64,000 bases of DNA from Prorocentrum cordatum (GCA_963575745.1 CAUYUJ010011225.1:846812-910811), one strand, 5' to 3'. Shown: positions 9,808 to 20,599, counted from the stretch's first letter. Notes: generated by a model not told the origin, from the sequence alone. Numbers and translations: made by a program.

Positions 9808-10140
9808 GTTGAGACCATGGGGGAGGTGGTGTACGAGGATCCCGAATCACACCTCCTCGTCGCCAAGCTCGACTTCGACGTGGCGTTCAGTGAAACGGGC
9901 GATGAAGAGGAGGACGGAAGTCTTCAGTCGCAGACGGGCTCGACGAAACACCGTTTGTACTCAAAACGGCCGAGGCCAGGATCGATACATCATCTGACAA
10001 TCTGGACCAGATTATGGGCATGCGCCCACCGCCAGACGTCGACGACACCGACGAGGTTACGGACAAGTTCGACGAGGTTGCGGGCCAGGCCACCAGAATC
10101 GTTTCTCGGCAGGCGCGCCTCGCCGAAACTACGGACGGGT
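9808..10140 (+). pseudogene. Frameshifted acidic coding-like segment
   Basis: After AG|G a G/C-ending frame begins (VETMGEVVYEDPESHLL, then VAKLDFDVAFSE). Near 9905-9930 the good frame shifts and continues as TPFVLKTAEARIDTSSDNL, then DDTDEVTDKFDEVAGQATR. The two parts have the same acidic character and third-position bias, suggesting one coding segment with a single indel. It could be a degenerate exon, a retrocopy or a sequencing error in a real exon. Family not recognised. Confidence 0.35.
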
Positions 10141-10409
10141 ACATAGTCATATGTTCACGGCCTCCACGCCATGCCCCACTGGGCACGGGCGGGCTCCTCT
10201 CGGAGCGCACACGACTCCCGCGATCCCCCCGCTTCGCCTCCTCCTCCTCCTCCTCCTCCACAATTACTCAATATGAATACTACTCTCCCTCTTCCCCTGA
10301 TGACGGATTGAAAGCGTTAGCCCCCCCCTCCGCGTACTGTTTTTTACACAGGATTCCCCGGAGTTGGGTTTTCGCCTGCATTTCGTTCCAAAATGCTGCT
10401 CTCGCTGAG
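10141..10409. other. No gene seen
   Basis: CCT microsatellite near 10238-10260; otherwise nothing. Confidence 0.4.
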
Positions 10410-10572
10410 GCGCCGGCCTCATTTTCGGGCCCCGCTCGTTCCGAATCGTGCCCCCGCTGCAGCGCTGGCCTCATTTCTGTGCTTCCGCTCGTTCCGAATC
10501 GTGCTCCCGCTGCAGCGCTGGCCTCATGTCCGCGCTTCCGCTCGTTCCGACTCGTGCTCCCGCTGTAGTGGT
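10410..10572 (+). repeat. 53-bp tandem repeat, about three copies
   Basis: Units begin CTCGTTCCGAATCGTGC and contain CGCTGCAGCGCTGG; starts near 10436, 10489 and 10542 give a 53-bp period. The last copy is more diverged. Confidence 0.8.
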
Positions 10573-11604
10573 GGCGTCATTTCCCGTGCCATGCCACGGC
10601 ATGCAATGCAATGCTAAGTTGATACTACGCTTTGCGATGCTTTTCTACGCCATGCCATGCCGTGCTCTACAATGCATCACGTACCCTTTCGGGATCATTG
10701 CCCTGCTCGACATCCGACTGTGCGAGTAGAGAGGGGATCTACGCCATGGTAAGGGATGGGAGGGAGGGGTAGGATGTCAGATATGACGCGAGCGCACCTA
10801 GCTTGTCCCCCTCCCCCTCCCCCTCCCCCTCCCCCGCACCCCCCTCCTCCCTTCCTGCTCTGATGCCCCCTGGTGCTGTCTGCCTCTGGCCGGGACCGGC
10901 GGCACCCCCGTGCCAGACCTTGCGGCGACGCCGTCGGGAGAGGAAGCAGGAAGTCCCGAACACGAGGCGCACGACGGCGCGCCTCGTTCGCCGCGCCGCG
11001 CTGGGCCCAGACACCCAGGAGCGCGCGCATTCGTCCTCGCTCTCCGATGACCCCCAAACAAATCCTCTTCCTCCTCCTCCTCCTCCTTCCTCCTCCTCCT
11101 TCCTCCTTCGTCCTCCTCCTCCTCCTCCTCCTGCTCCTCCTCCTCCTCCTCCTCTCCCCCCTCCCCCGCCCCCTTGCTTCCTCCTCTTCCCCTCCTCGGC
11201 GATGTATCGCGGAGCTGGTCCCCCCGAAGCTCCCCTTCATTCCTGTCCGCGGCCCCCAAAAGTCCCGACCCGTCCACGGGGGGCAGTTTGTTAGTTCCTG
11301 AACCGTTTCTGATGTTCCTGGGGGCCTGAATGCAGCGACTGAACATCTGGTTTGGCTTCCTGCTCGCGTGTGCGCAGGGGGCGGTCGCAAGGGGCCAGTC
11401 CTTCGGGGCGCCACTTCGGAGACCCCCCCGCCGCCGCTGTTGTGTCAGCTCGTTGGTCTGTCGGGGGGCAGGGGGAGGTGGGGGGCTCGTAGCTCGTAGC
11501 GGGACGAGCGGTCGGGGCGTCGGGGCACAAGCAGAGGCTCCAACCAGGAGTTCTTTTTCCTCCCTTGCCCGCTTCCTTCTCGGTCCTCTAACGCAGCGTT
11601 TTTA
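10573..11604. other. Microsatellites; possible basic exon at about 10917
   Basis: Contains an ATGC-type pentamer patch (10595-10680), CCCTCC tract (10805-10855) and CTC/CCT tract (11062-11165). After GTGCCAG at 10916 a G/C-ending frame reads TLRRRRRERKQEVPNTRR, but an alternative frame (ATPSGEEAGSPEHEAHDG) is equally plausible and no donor was found, so I do not call an exon. Confidence 0.3.
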
Positions 11605-11800
11605 TTCGCATCGTGGACCCCTACAGTCAAGACGTTCAAATAAGGACCGCGTTGGTTTCAGGAGAGGCTCAGCTTTTCGAGCCGTTCCTTAGATTTATGT
11701 CATGGAACTTGTTTGTGGCCTAGGCCCGCCGTGGCCAGAAGATCCCCCTCGTTCCTGATTCTGCGTTCTTTTTGGTGGTACGATGACTGTAGATATCTCA
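11605..11800 (+). repeat. CCGTTCCTTAGATT dispersed repeat, copy 2
   Basis: Best match to 16700-16880: both carry a GAGCCGTTCCTTAGATT-type word, then GTCATGGAACTTGTTTGTGG-type and CCGTGGCCAGAA words. Both lie on the plus strand. Interspersed repeat of unknown class. Confidence 0.65.
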
Positions 11801-11935
11801 GCCCCCTCCCTGGGACGGGCTCTTCATCCCGAGTCGTGTTCGGGCGGCCTGGGGGGCCCGGGGAATGCTCCCAGCGGCAGACACGAGTCCCGATTTCTGT
11901 TTCTCGGCGAGGAGGGGATTAGGGCTTTTCGCTAC

Positions 11936-11998
11936 TTCCATATATAAATATACCATATCATATACCATATATCATATATCATATATCATATTTCATCA
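11936..11998. repeat. AT-rich CATATAT microsatellite
   Basis: Degenerate (ATATC)n/(CATAT)n, unusual in this GC-rich window. No evidence for a function. Confidence 0.7.
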
Positions 11999-12069
11999 GA
12001 GTGAGGGGGCCGAACGGTCATTCACTGTCCCTGGGTGCGTGGCTGAAGTGGAATTCCGCGGTGCGGATT

Positions 12070-12143
12070 CTCGTTGTTGTTGTTGTTGTTGTTGCTGTTG
12101 CTGTTGTTGTTGGTTGTGTTGTTGTTGTTGTTGTGGTTGTTGA

Positions 12144-12196
<53 letters not shown>

Positions 12197-12221
12197 GTGT
12201 TGTTGTTGTTGTTGGTGTTGG

Positions 12222-12277
<56 letters not shown>

Positions 12278-12511
12278 GTTTGTTTGTTTGTTTGTGCTGT
12301 TGTTGTTGCTGTTGTTGGTGTTGGTGTTGGTGGTGTTGTTGTGTTTGTTGTTGTTGTTGTTGTTGCTGTTGCTGTTGCTGTTGCTGTTGTTGTTGTTGCT
12401 GTTGTTGTTGTTGTTGTCGTTTGTTTGTTTGTTTGTTTGTTTGTTGTTGTTTTTGTGGTTGTTGTTGTAGTAGTAGTAGTAGTTGTTGTTGTTGTTGTTG
12501 TTGTTGTTGTT
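12070..12511 (+). repeat. (TTG)n microsatellite, first tract
   Basis: About 440 bp of TTG with TTTG and TTGCTG interruptions. It produces poly-Val, poly-Leu, poly-Cys (plus) and poly-Gln/Asn (minus) frames, which are artefacts. It forms the left edge of a tandem unit that recurs to the right. Confidence 0.9.
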
Positions 12512-13256
12512 GAACATTATTTCTTCTAAAGAATAATTATTGTTGGGACCCCTGGTGCACGGCCCCCCCGCCGCGCCTAGGCCGCAGCCACATTTTCATC
12601 ATTTTCGAGCGAAAGCCCTTGACAAAACGATGTGATCCAGATCCGGTTGTTTTGTTACGGCCCGCTTTCCCTTGCAAAAAACAATATAAAATGACATTTC
12701 TTGTTCTAACATAACCACATTTCAAGAATCCCTTGCAAAAAATAAGGTAAAGTGGACATTCGCGCGCGCAAGACGAAATCCTTCCAAAACCTTAGTTTTC
12801 GCAGCGATTTTAACATAAAAACATCAAAAAAAAAAACTTGTCAAAATGTCATCCCGCGCGCTCTTGCGGATTCGTAGGAAACCCAACACTTTTTAAACAT
12901 TTCTGTCAAACGGGCTTTTGCGAGCAACTTTTTCGAACTTCTGCAACAACGGTTGCGCACCTGCCAGGGCCATCATCCCTGTCAAATAATACCATGCGGG
13001 ACACATTCGTTTTTTCTTCGCGCGCGCACGCCGTCGTCGTCGGCCGCGGGGCCCTGAATAGTAGCCACGGTCGTCCGCATGCCACGAAGTGAAGTGTCCG
13101 AACGTCATAGGGCGGGAAGCTGGGTGTGGGTGGTGGCGAAGAGTCGTTTGGAAATTTGGTAGAGCTTGAACCGGCCCCCCCACAAAGTGGGGGTATTGCC
13201 CGCCTCCTATGAAAACCCTGGCACTGGTGAGAACGGAGTGTCCCCACGTGCTAGTA
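12512..13256. repeat. Tandem unit copy 1 after (TTG)n
   Basis: Starts GAACATTATTTCTTCTAAAG and ends at AACCCTGGCACTGGTGAGAA before the next TTG tract. The next copy starts about 805 bp later with over 80% identity by eye. Contains a CATCATCCCTGTC word shared with the CAGGGATGG family and CCCTTGCAAAAA words also seen near 61.9 kb. No coding bias. Confidence 0.7.
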
Positions 13257-13316
<60 letters not shown>

Positions 13317-14275
13317 GAACATTATTACTTCTAAAGAATAATTATTGTTGGGCCCCTGGTACACGACCCCCCTCCAAAACCTAGGCCGCAGCTACATTTT
13401 CATTATTTTTTCGCGAAAGCTTCAGAAAAGTGGATTAGTACCGGATCCGGTTGTTTTGTTCCCCCCCGCTTTCCCTTGCAAAAAACACTATAAAATGAAA
13501 TTTCTTGTTCAAATGTAATCCAATTTCAAGAATCCCTTGCAAAAAATAAGCTAAAGTGGACATTCGCGCGTGCAAGACGAAATCCTTCCAAAACCTTAGG
13601 TTTCGGAACGATTTCAACATAAAAACATCAAAAACCCAATGGTTTTTTAAATAAAAAATTGTCAAAATCTCATCCCGCGCGCTCTTGCGGATTCGTAGGA
13701 AAACCATCACTTTTTAAACAATTTTGTCAAACGGGCTTTTGCGAGCAACTTTTTCAAACTTCTGCGACAACGGTTGCGCACCTGCCAGGGCCATCATCCC
13801 TGTCAAATAATACCATGCGGGACACATTCGTTTTTTCTTCGCGCGCGCACGCCGAAATCTACAAAAACCATTGGGTTTTTAAGAATTTTACCATCGCGCA
13901 TCATACAATCACACGAATCGGATGCTCTGTGGAAGGCTTAACAACTTCTGTGGGTTAACAAGGCTTAACAACTTCTGTGGGTGTACGAACGTAGGCTTAA
14001 CAACTTCTGTGGGTGTGTACTCCACGCCAGTGTAGTAGCCACGGTCGTCCGCAGGCCACGAAGTGAAGTGTCCGAACGTCATAGGGCGGGAAGCTGGGTG
14101 TGGGTGGTGGCGAAGAGTCGTGTGGATATTTGGTAGAGCTTGCACTGCCCCCCCACAAAGTGGGGGTATTGGCTGGCGTCGCATGAAAACCCTGGCACTG
14201 GTGAGAACACTGAGCGTTCGGGTAAAGTGATTGTTGTTGTTGTTGTTGGTGTTGTTGGTGTTGTTGTTTGTTGTC
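13257..14275. repeat. (TTG)n tract 2, tandem unit copy 2, (TTG)n tract 3
   Basis: A second TTG run (13257-13316) is followed by a second copy of the unit, longer because about 150 bp, including three copies of GGCTTAACAACTTCTGTGGG, replaces a short stretch of copy 1. A third, shorter TTG run ends it. The alternation of unit and TTG suggests head-to-tail copies of an element with a (TTG)n tail. Confidence 0.6.
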
Positions 14276-14279
14276 GTCG

Positions 14280-14521
14280 TCCCACCCGCAACCCGCCCCG
14301 CGACCCACCCGCGACCCAGCCCGCGACCCACCTCGCGACCCACCCGCGACCCACCCGCGACCCACCCGCGACCCACCCCGCGACCCACCCCGCGACCCAC
14401 CCCGCGACCCACCCCGCGACCCACTCCGCGACCCGCCCGCGGCCCACCCCGCGACCCACCCGCGACCCACCCGCGACCCACCCGCGACCTACCCCGCGAC
14501 CCACCCGCGACCCACCTCGAC
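14280..14521 (+). repeat. CCCGCGACCCAC minisatellite
   Basis: About 20 tandem units of 11-12 bp, (C)CCGCGACCCAC. Gives Arg/Asp/Pro/Thr and Gly/Trp/Val repeat frames that are artefacts. Confidence 0.9.
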
Positions 14522-14970
14522 CCAAACCACGTTCAAGGTACAAACCACAATTCTCGGCGCCTGTGGCGGGTTTTTTTTTGCATTCCTTCCAGGTGGAGAG
14601 CCCGCGACCGACCCCGTGACCAACTCGCGACCAACCCGCGACCCAGCCAACGTTCAGGGTACAAACTACATTTTTCGGCGCCTGCGGCGGGCATCTTTTG
14701 CATTCGTGTTTCAGGTGGAGAGCCCGCGACCGACCCGCCACCACGTTCAGGGTACAAACCACAATTTTCGGCGCCTGCGGCGGGCATCTTTTGCATTCGT
14801 TCCCGGTGGAGAACCCGCGGCCCACCCGCGACCCAAACCACGTTCAGTGTACAAACCAATTTGTGTGGCGCCTGCGGCGGGCTGCTTTTGCATTCCTTCC
14901 AGGTGGAGGTGGAGAGCCCGCGACCCACCCGCGACCTAAACCACGTTCACTGAACAAACCAATGCCGCAC
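14522..14970 (+). repeat. ACGTTCAGGGTACAAACC tandem units
   Basis: Four to five units of about 95-125 bp, each with CCACGTTCA(G/A)GGTACAAAC, GGCGCCTGCGGCGGG and TTTTGCATTC(C/G)TTCC, joined by short CCCGCGACC linkers from the adjacent minisatellite. No coding potential. Confidence 0.8.
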
Positions 14971-15039
14971 AAGCGCGGCGGCGGATTTTTGCATGCCGTC
15001 TGAGCCCGCAAGGACCTCTTCAAGCCCCGCGCATCCACA

Positions 15040-15540
15040 CCAGCCCGTCCAGCAACTTTGCCCTGGCGAGTTGCCTTGATCAGAGAAGGCGGGGAGCATA
15101 AAGTGGAAAAACGGATTGCGTTGCAGTTATCTTGGGAAAGGAGGGGGAGGCAGGAGGAGTAAACAAGGGACGACGAGAACGCGGAAGAAAGGAGGATGTA
15201 CGGAGAATGTGGAGAAAGAAAAGGAGGAGGAGCAGGAGGACGAGGAGGGGGAGGAGGGGGAGGAGGGGGAGGAGGAGGACGAGGAGGGGGAGGAGGGGGA
15301 GGATGATGATGATGGACGACAATGGGAGGACGATGATGGAGGCCGATGAGGGGGAGGACGACAATGGGAGGACGATGATGAAAGGACGAGGGGGGGAGAG
15401 GGAGGACGAGGAAGAAGGAGGAGGAGGACGAGGTGGAGGAGGAGGATGACGATGACGATGACGATGAGGACGAGGAAGAGGAGGAGGAGGAGGAGGAGGA
15501 GGAGGAGGAGGAGGAGGAGGAGGAGGAGGAGGAGAGCGCC
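15040..15540 (+). repeat. CCAGCCCGTCCAG block and long GGA/GAC tract
   Basis: The first block resembles 6613 and 9095 (CAGCCCGTCCAG, GAGTTGCCTTGATCAG) and is likewise followed by a GGA-rich microsatellite, here about 400 bp. Poly-Glu, poly-Gly, poly-Arg and poly-Ser frames are artefacts. Confidence 0.7.
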
Positions 15541-15723
15541 ATCGACAGGGAAGGTGGGGGCCACGAGGTCCGCCGGCTCGACGACGCCCGCGTCGCCCGC
15601 GCCCGCCCCCTCACTCTTATCCGCAATTGCGGGGTGCTACGTATATCATATATCCCTCCCTGCTCTCTCCTCGTCGCTCTCCCGCGCCCCCCCCATTCCC
15701 CTTGCGCGGCGGCCGGACCCCAG

Positions 15724-15804
15724 GAGGATCGCCGCAACGCCATCCTGGACCAGCAGGAAGATGCCGAGTTCAGACTGCTGGAGCACGAGCAGAAGAAGGA
15801 GAGG
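15724..15804 (+). CDS. Gene A candidate exon (EDRRNAILDQQED)
   Basis: Preceded by a pyrimidine-rich stretch and CCCCAG|G. Phase 0 reads EDRRNAILDQQEDAEF, then RLLEHEQKKERR; almost every codon ends in G or C and the peptide is a charged helix typical of coiled coils. The donor is not obvious, so the right end is approximate. It is followed within 0.6 kb by another AG|G segment also starting in phase 0. No family assigned. Confidence 0.45.
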
Positions 15805-16381
15805 CGACCAGCCCGCCATCGCGTCGTGACAAACATCGCGACGGCTGTTTTGCGCTGTTTCGTCATGTTCGGCCTCCGCGCACAGGGCTGGGGCATTCAG
15901 CGTGCGTGTGGGCGCGCTGGTAGGAGGGCGTGCTGGCGGTTGCAGTGTCTTCGGCGACACTCCCGCCTTCCTGGGGCACCGCCCAAAGGGGGTCGGCTTC
16001 CCGTATGACGTGCATGTTGTGGTATCTCAAGCTGCAGCTCAGAGGGCTCACTCCGTGCAGACATCGACCTCGCACATCCGCGGAACCTCGCCTTTCGGGC
16101 GAGTGCCACTCAGCAGGGTGCATCTACAGGATATGGGATGCGCCTCCGCGTGAGTCGTTGTGAGAGGAGCGATCGGGAGGGCCGCGTGCGGGAATCGAGC
16201 CTCGCAAGAGAGCCGTCTGGAGCCGTGTCCGTCCCTGGGGGTGTCGGGGCGCCTGATGAGACCGCCCGCCTGGCCGTGGAGAAGGCACTGATCCCTGCGG
16301 TCCTCGTGCTTCTGCATGTCTGCCGAGCGCGTGGGGCCCATGCCGTGTTGGCCCTCGCCTCCTACCCCTTCTGCTCCCCAG
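15805..16381. other. Intron-like
   Basis: No repeat partner found. A GTGAGT word at 16150 after CAG|GGTGCATC would allow an 11-codon exon (16117-16149) that keeps phase 0, but its codons lack the G/C bias, so I leave it uncalled. Confidence 0.35.
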
Positions 16382-16521
16382 GCTCCGTCCTCCGCGGCCC
16401 AGGTGGTCGACTCTTCGGAGGACCGCTCGCTCTCTACGATAGCAACGGCGAGACCAGCCTGCACGGACGACCTGAGAGAACGGGGTCGACTGCGGGGACA
16501 GTCCGCGCGTATGCTTTCCGC
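16382..16521 (+). CDS. Gene A candidate exon (Ser/Ala-rich linker)
   Basis: Preceded by CCTTCTGCTCCCCAG|G and followed by GTAAGA, both good splice signals. Phase 0 reads APSSAAQVVDSSEDRSLS and continues through DDLRERGRLRGQSARML with mostly G/C third positions. It ends with two bases, GC. The next candidate begins with C, making GCC, so phases agree. Length 140 nt. Low-complexity linker rather than a known domain. Confidence 0.42.
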
Positions 16522-16699
16522 GTAAGATCGCGCGTACGTGCCCTCTTCTCCACGCGGTGTTCACGCTGGCGGCCTGCGTAAGTCGGGGCGCGATGTCGCG
16601 TTGTCTTCTCGTGCAAGACCCGCTTCTCTTCGTCGCTCGCATGGGGCTGCGGCTCATGCCGCTCTTCTTACCACCGCCCACCCTGCCGCCCCACCCATT

Positions 16700-16880
16700 C
16701 CTACAGCCAAGACGCCGAAACAAGGACCCCTGCGGGCCCAGGAGGGGCTCGGGTTTTCGGACCGTTCCTTGGATTAATGTCGTGGAACCTGTTTGTGGCC
16801 TGGGCCCACCGTGGCCAGAAAAGCTCCTTCGTTCCTTATTACGCGTTCCTTCTAGCAGCACGATGCGAACTGCGACGGGA
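16700..16880 (+). repeat. CCGTTCCTTGGATT dispersed repeat, copy 3
   Basis: Clear relative of 11605-11800, sharing GGAACCTGTTTGTGGCCT (with one change) and CCGTGGCCAGAAA. It lies in the intron between two gene A candidates. Confidence 0.65.
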
Positions 16881-17054
16881 GTGGTCCTGGCTGCGGGTCG
16901 CGGGAGGGCACCGTGGGGCGATGGGGGATCGGCGTGCGTGCAATGATCCCTCGTGTGAGCGGTTCTCACTTCCGTGCGGCCCCTGGCCCCCTTACCACCT
17001 GTGCCAGCTCGCGCTTCGTGATCCGGTGGCTTTCAGCTGCCTTGTCAAGGGGGA

Positions 17055-17118
17055 GGAGGAGGAGGAGGAGGAGGAGGAGGAGGAGGAGGAGGAGGAGAAG
17101 GAAAAGGAAAAGGAGAAG
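17055..17118 (+). repeat. (GGA)n microsatellite
   Basis: About 45 bp of GGA grading into GAAAAG. Poly-Glu and poly-Arg frames are artefacts. Confidence 0.85.
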
Positions 17119-17198
17119 GAGGTGCCTTCGAGTGTTCTTCACTTTGGCCGACCCAGGGTCTCATGTTCTTGAAGGACGTCATTCTGCCCTCGGCCCAG

Positions 17199-17312
17199 CC
17201 GTATGAGGAATAGAAGGAGGGAGTGGAGGCCGGGGAGCAACCGAACAAAGAGGAGGAGGAGTGCGAAGGAAAAATATAAAGCGGAGGTGGAGGAGAAATC
17301 CAAAGAGGATGA
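17199..17312 (+). CDS. Gene A candidate exon (basic/acidic helix)
   Basis: Starts after CTCGGCCCAG; its first base completes GCC with the GC left by the 16382-16521 candidate. It then reads RMRNRRREWRPGSNRTKR, then RRSAKEKYKAEVEEKSKED, and ends GA before GTAAAG. Those two bases plus the G opening the 27301 candidate give GAG (Glu). 114 nt, strongly charged, coiled-coil-like. An in-frame TAA would follow at once if the donor were not used. Confidence 0.4.
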
Positions 17313-17498
17313 GTAAAGGAGAATGAAAGTTACGTTAAGAATGGCCAGACAATGCCAAGGGAGAACCCTCCTCCGCAAGTCAATTTCATGCACTGGGCAA
17401 ACCCTACGCATCTGCTGGATTGCACCGGTGCGTTCGCAGGGGCTTCAGACGCGATACGCGCGAAGGCCATGCACTTTCACACGCGCCACGAATTCTGA
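17313..17498 (+). other. Open 61-codon segment of unknown status
   Basis: Directly after the GTAAAG donor, an open frame contains QVNFMHWANPTHLLDCTG, then DAIRAKAMHFHTRHEF, then a stop. It looks protein-like and includes Trp, His and Cys, but it has no ATG until the codon at 17352, and a stop lies just upstream. It may be a fossil of an inserted gene or chance. No family recognised. Confidence 0.25.
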
Positions 17499-17744
17499 GT
17501 CACTTGATACTCCGGGCCAGGAAAATGTTCCCTCTGCAATGTTATGTGTGTCAACCATTCAATGGCAACTGGCGGCCTAAAGACCCTGTATATATTATGT
17601 TGGGCACGTGTCGTTCGTAGAACAGGCCAGGCAATTAATTATACACTGTAGGTTGTCCTGTGGCGGTTCTGCGAAGTCCCATGGGACCGGGCCCAGATAC
17701 TTCAGTGTATTGTAGTGGCCGGGCCAGTGCCACCGATCCAGGGC

Positions 17745-17940
17745 GTTCTCGTCGTTGTTGAGGACTTCGGCGACGACGACGACGAACGACGAAGTCGACG
17801 GAGTATCGGCGACGATCATTGACGAGAGCCGACGACAACGGACGACGAGGACGATTGGCTAAGACGATGGACGGTTCACGGCGAGCGATGACTGACCACC
17901 GACGACCAACGACGACGACCGATGACGACGATGAATACCT
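17745..17940. repeat. GACGACGA-rich tract
   Basis: Degenerate GAC/ACGA trinucleotide repeat giving Asp/Arg/Thr and Val/Ser frames on opposite strands. No gene. Confidence 0.75.
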
Positions 17941-18179
17941 CAGCGTACATACGCGCGGTCCTTTATATGAAATATGTAGGTAGGGCACCTTGACTTATAA
18001 GGTACACGTACACGTGTCGATTGATCTTCCCACTGCCGATCTCCAGCCCCTTGACGACGACGAACGTACGTCAACGAACTTGGATATGTCAACAAATCCT
18101 GTTTCCCTCTGCGTAGGATTACCAAACCCATCTCGCAAGCAGCTCGAAACATACGTACACGATCCGCACGCTCATCTGC

Positions 18180-18880
18180 CTAAGGGGAGACGATCCAGCC
18201 ATATTTGGAGGTCTCGCGAGGGACCGAAGTCCAGAACCCATCTGGTAACTCCAACCGATGTTGAATGGCTCCCCGTTCCGTATGGAAGCGGGGGCGCACC
18301 CCCCAGACGTGTCGAAACGATTTCCCAATACGGCCACAATGTTTGCATGGCAACCCCGTTCCCGTCCTTGTCTCCGAGGAGACAGCTCCACTCCGAAAAA
18401 TGTTCAACAGGGTGCGGTCAGCTTCTTCAAGAATCGATACCCGTTTCTTGAAACTCTTATGAGAACACAAGTTCACGTCTATGTCCTCAACCTGTTCTGC
18501 GTCATGTCGGTTTCGCTGCACTTGCTGAACGCACCGAATTCTTTCAATGGCTCTGATGGCGTGTACTGACTTGGAGGCTGACCAAAACGCCATCGATCGC
18601 CACAGAGCGTCTCCACAGCTTTGTGCACTTCTAGTGCACCTCGGTCCTCCGCGTACCTGATGTACTGCAGTCCCAGGGCTTTCGCGTGTTGGGCCATCAA
18701 CGTCTCGAAGAAATCTGACACGCCAGCTTCGTGTCCGTCGCGTTCTGGATGCCGGAGATCGTGGAATAAAGCGCTGGATGTCGTAATGCGTTCTGAGCCC
18801 ACCATCTGCCGTAGCACCGCCAGGTGCAACTTGTCCGCCACACGGCCTTGGCCAGGAGCCTTGCGCACTTGGCAGGGGGT
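18180..18880 (-). pseudogene. LINE 1 C-terminal region with zinc finger
   Basis: First frame: FHDLRHPERDGHEAGVSDFF, then MAQHAKALGLQYIRYAEDRG and YTPSEPLKEFGAFSKCSE, typical of the region after the polymerase. A second frame carries CKHCGRIGKSFRHVWG, a CxxC...H finger like those ending many LINE proteins. The frames are offset, so the region is broken. Confidence 0.55.
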
Positions 18881-18952
18881 GGAACCACGAGCGGGCTCGC
18901 CCAGATCCGTAGCGGTCGCAGGTATGCCAGCGCCAACTTCAGCCTCACCTAA

Positions 18953-19975
18953 TCAGAACCAGGGAATGATGCCAGCACCTGCAAAACCATTCTGAAGCTT
19001 CGTCCAGCCACCTCGAGGGAGAATGTGTTGCATGGGATTCGTCGGCGAAGCCACGATGCTGAGGTGCTCGATATTGGTGCCCTCGAGGTCCTGGTCGGAC
19101 CGCGTCTGGCGCTTGGAAATATTCTCTCGATATCCAATCGGTCCATCGACACGTTGAGTGACATCCAGATCTTCGCGAATGAACTCGGGGCTCTGCGCAA
19201 CCGGGGGCCGATCATCCATGAAACAGTGTCCCTTGCAAGTCGGTTGCCACGGAGTCAAGGTCGCGATCGTAGTGGCTGGTATCAGTGCGTCGCCCAGCAA
19301 TGACCCACAGACAGGGTGGATGGGCTCGGCCTGGGCCTCCTGACTAGAACATGAGCGCGGCCCAGGCCAGGCCGCGAAGCATTTGAACATCACCATATTG
19401 GGCAGCTCTGGTTTGTCGAGGCCCTCGAGGGCGATGGCGTGAGACATGTGATCGAGCGCTTGGGTAAGATCCAAGTCTGCCCCGTCGGTGGCCTTCGAGC
19501 AGTCCCGAAGCCGCGCCGAGATGGCGCGGGGGGCCGAGTGGCCTCTGCGATTCGCGCACTGGCTGCCGCGTGGGGAAGGGGCGGCGTTGGCCGGGGCTTC
19601 CTAGCCGCGTGCGTAGGAGAACCGAGCCTCGAGCAGCAGCAGGTCGTAGAGCTCCCGCGCGACGGTTGGGAATCGATGCTCCAGGGCTCGCTGTTCCCGA
19701 CAGGTCCAGCCATCCAGTCCTGGGCAAAATTTAGCTTGTTTGATGGCATCTCTGAACTGCTCGAGGGTGGGCTTCCAGTCCTGGGGCTGCGCTGTCTTTG
19801 TAAGCGCCGCCGAGCTTGCGCGCTGACGCCAGGCCGCCACGTCGGCGCAGTCATCGTAGTCTGGCGGGCCCCCGTGGCCTTCCACTGCGTCCGCATCTCG
19901 TCGACCGTCGCGGGCTGCGCTGGCGGAGAAACCTTGAACATCGGCGTTGTGTATTTCCAGATGCCCGATGGCCAT
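18953..19975 (-). pseudogene. LINE 1 reverse transcriptase remnant
   Basis: The fingers region reads FRDAIKQAKFCPGLDGWT and ARELYDLLLLEA (about 19745-19640). After a frameshift, motif A is LDLTQALDHM (about 19471), the motif B region is degenerate (CGSLLGDALIPAT, normally QGDP), and motif C is FMDDR (19222-19208) with both Asp kept. Then come SKRQTRSDQDLEGTNIEHL and ILPRGGWTKLQ. This fits an RVT_1-type polymerase. At least one frameshift and the lost QGDP make it nonfunctional. Confidence 0.75.
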
Positions 19976-20408
19976 GCTGGGAACTTCTGCCGCCGCTGCT
20001 GCGATGCATTCTCTCGTGACCGTCGTTGCTTCTTGTCCCTGGCATAGTTACCTTGTCGCGGGTAGGTGGAGTAGCTGAGGACGGTCCAGAGCCGCCCTCG
20101 CCACTTGGAAGTAGTGTTTGCCGTGCAGCGCGGCAGTGCGCGGCGCCCCCTGTCTGAGCACCTCAGCGAGCCGCCGATGGAGCCGAAGGAGACGCCGTTG
20201 AGCGATAGACTTGTGCAGCCTGCAAGCTGGCGAGTGCGATGTGGCTCGGGAAGAAGGCGCCGACCTTTTTCCTCGCCCCGCCGCGCGGTCCATGGTCATG
20301 CAATCTCGCACCGCAGCAATATTCATAGCATGTTCGGCTCGCGCGTGCCCGGATTTCCAGCGGGTAGCCAAGTCTGGGCCCTTGCCCTCGCCGAGCTCGA
20401 AGCTCGCG

Positions 20409-20432
20409 GGGGGGGGGGGGGGGGGGGGGGGG
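20409..20432. repeat. 24-nt poly-G run in LINE 1
   Basis: Uninterrupted G on the plus strand, inside the linker between endonuclease and reverse transcriptase; on the LINE strand it appears as a poly-Pro insertion. Two similar runs occur elsewhere in the same element. Confidence 0.9.
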
Positions 20433-20599
20433 CGAACTCCTGATCCACCAGCCCCTGCATAAGGGCGCGCTCGGCGCCATTGGACTTCCGCAGGGGGGCG
20501 CATGAAGCCGCGTGACGCATGCGCGCGGGAGGTGCGTCCACGAAGCGTGTATTGAGCTCATAACTGACCAGGCCGTGATGCGGCGCGTCAGGTAGAGTG

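Noticed and set aside
12000-12530. Poly-Val, poly-Leu and poly-Gln/Asn proteins
   Set aside because: Direct translation of (TTG)n in different frames.
16117-16149. 11-codon exon ending at GTGAGT
   Set aside because: Phase fits, but codons lack the G/C bias of the other candidates and the peptide is uninformative.
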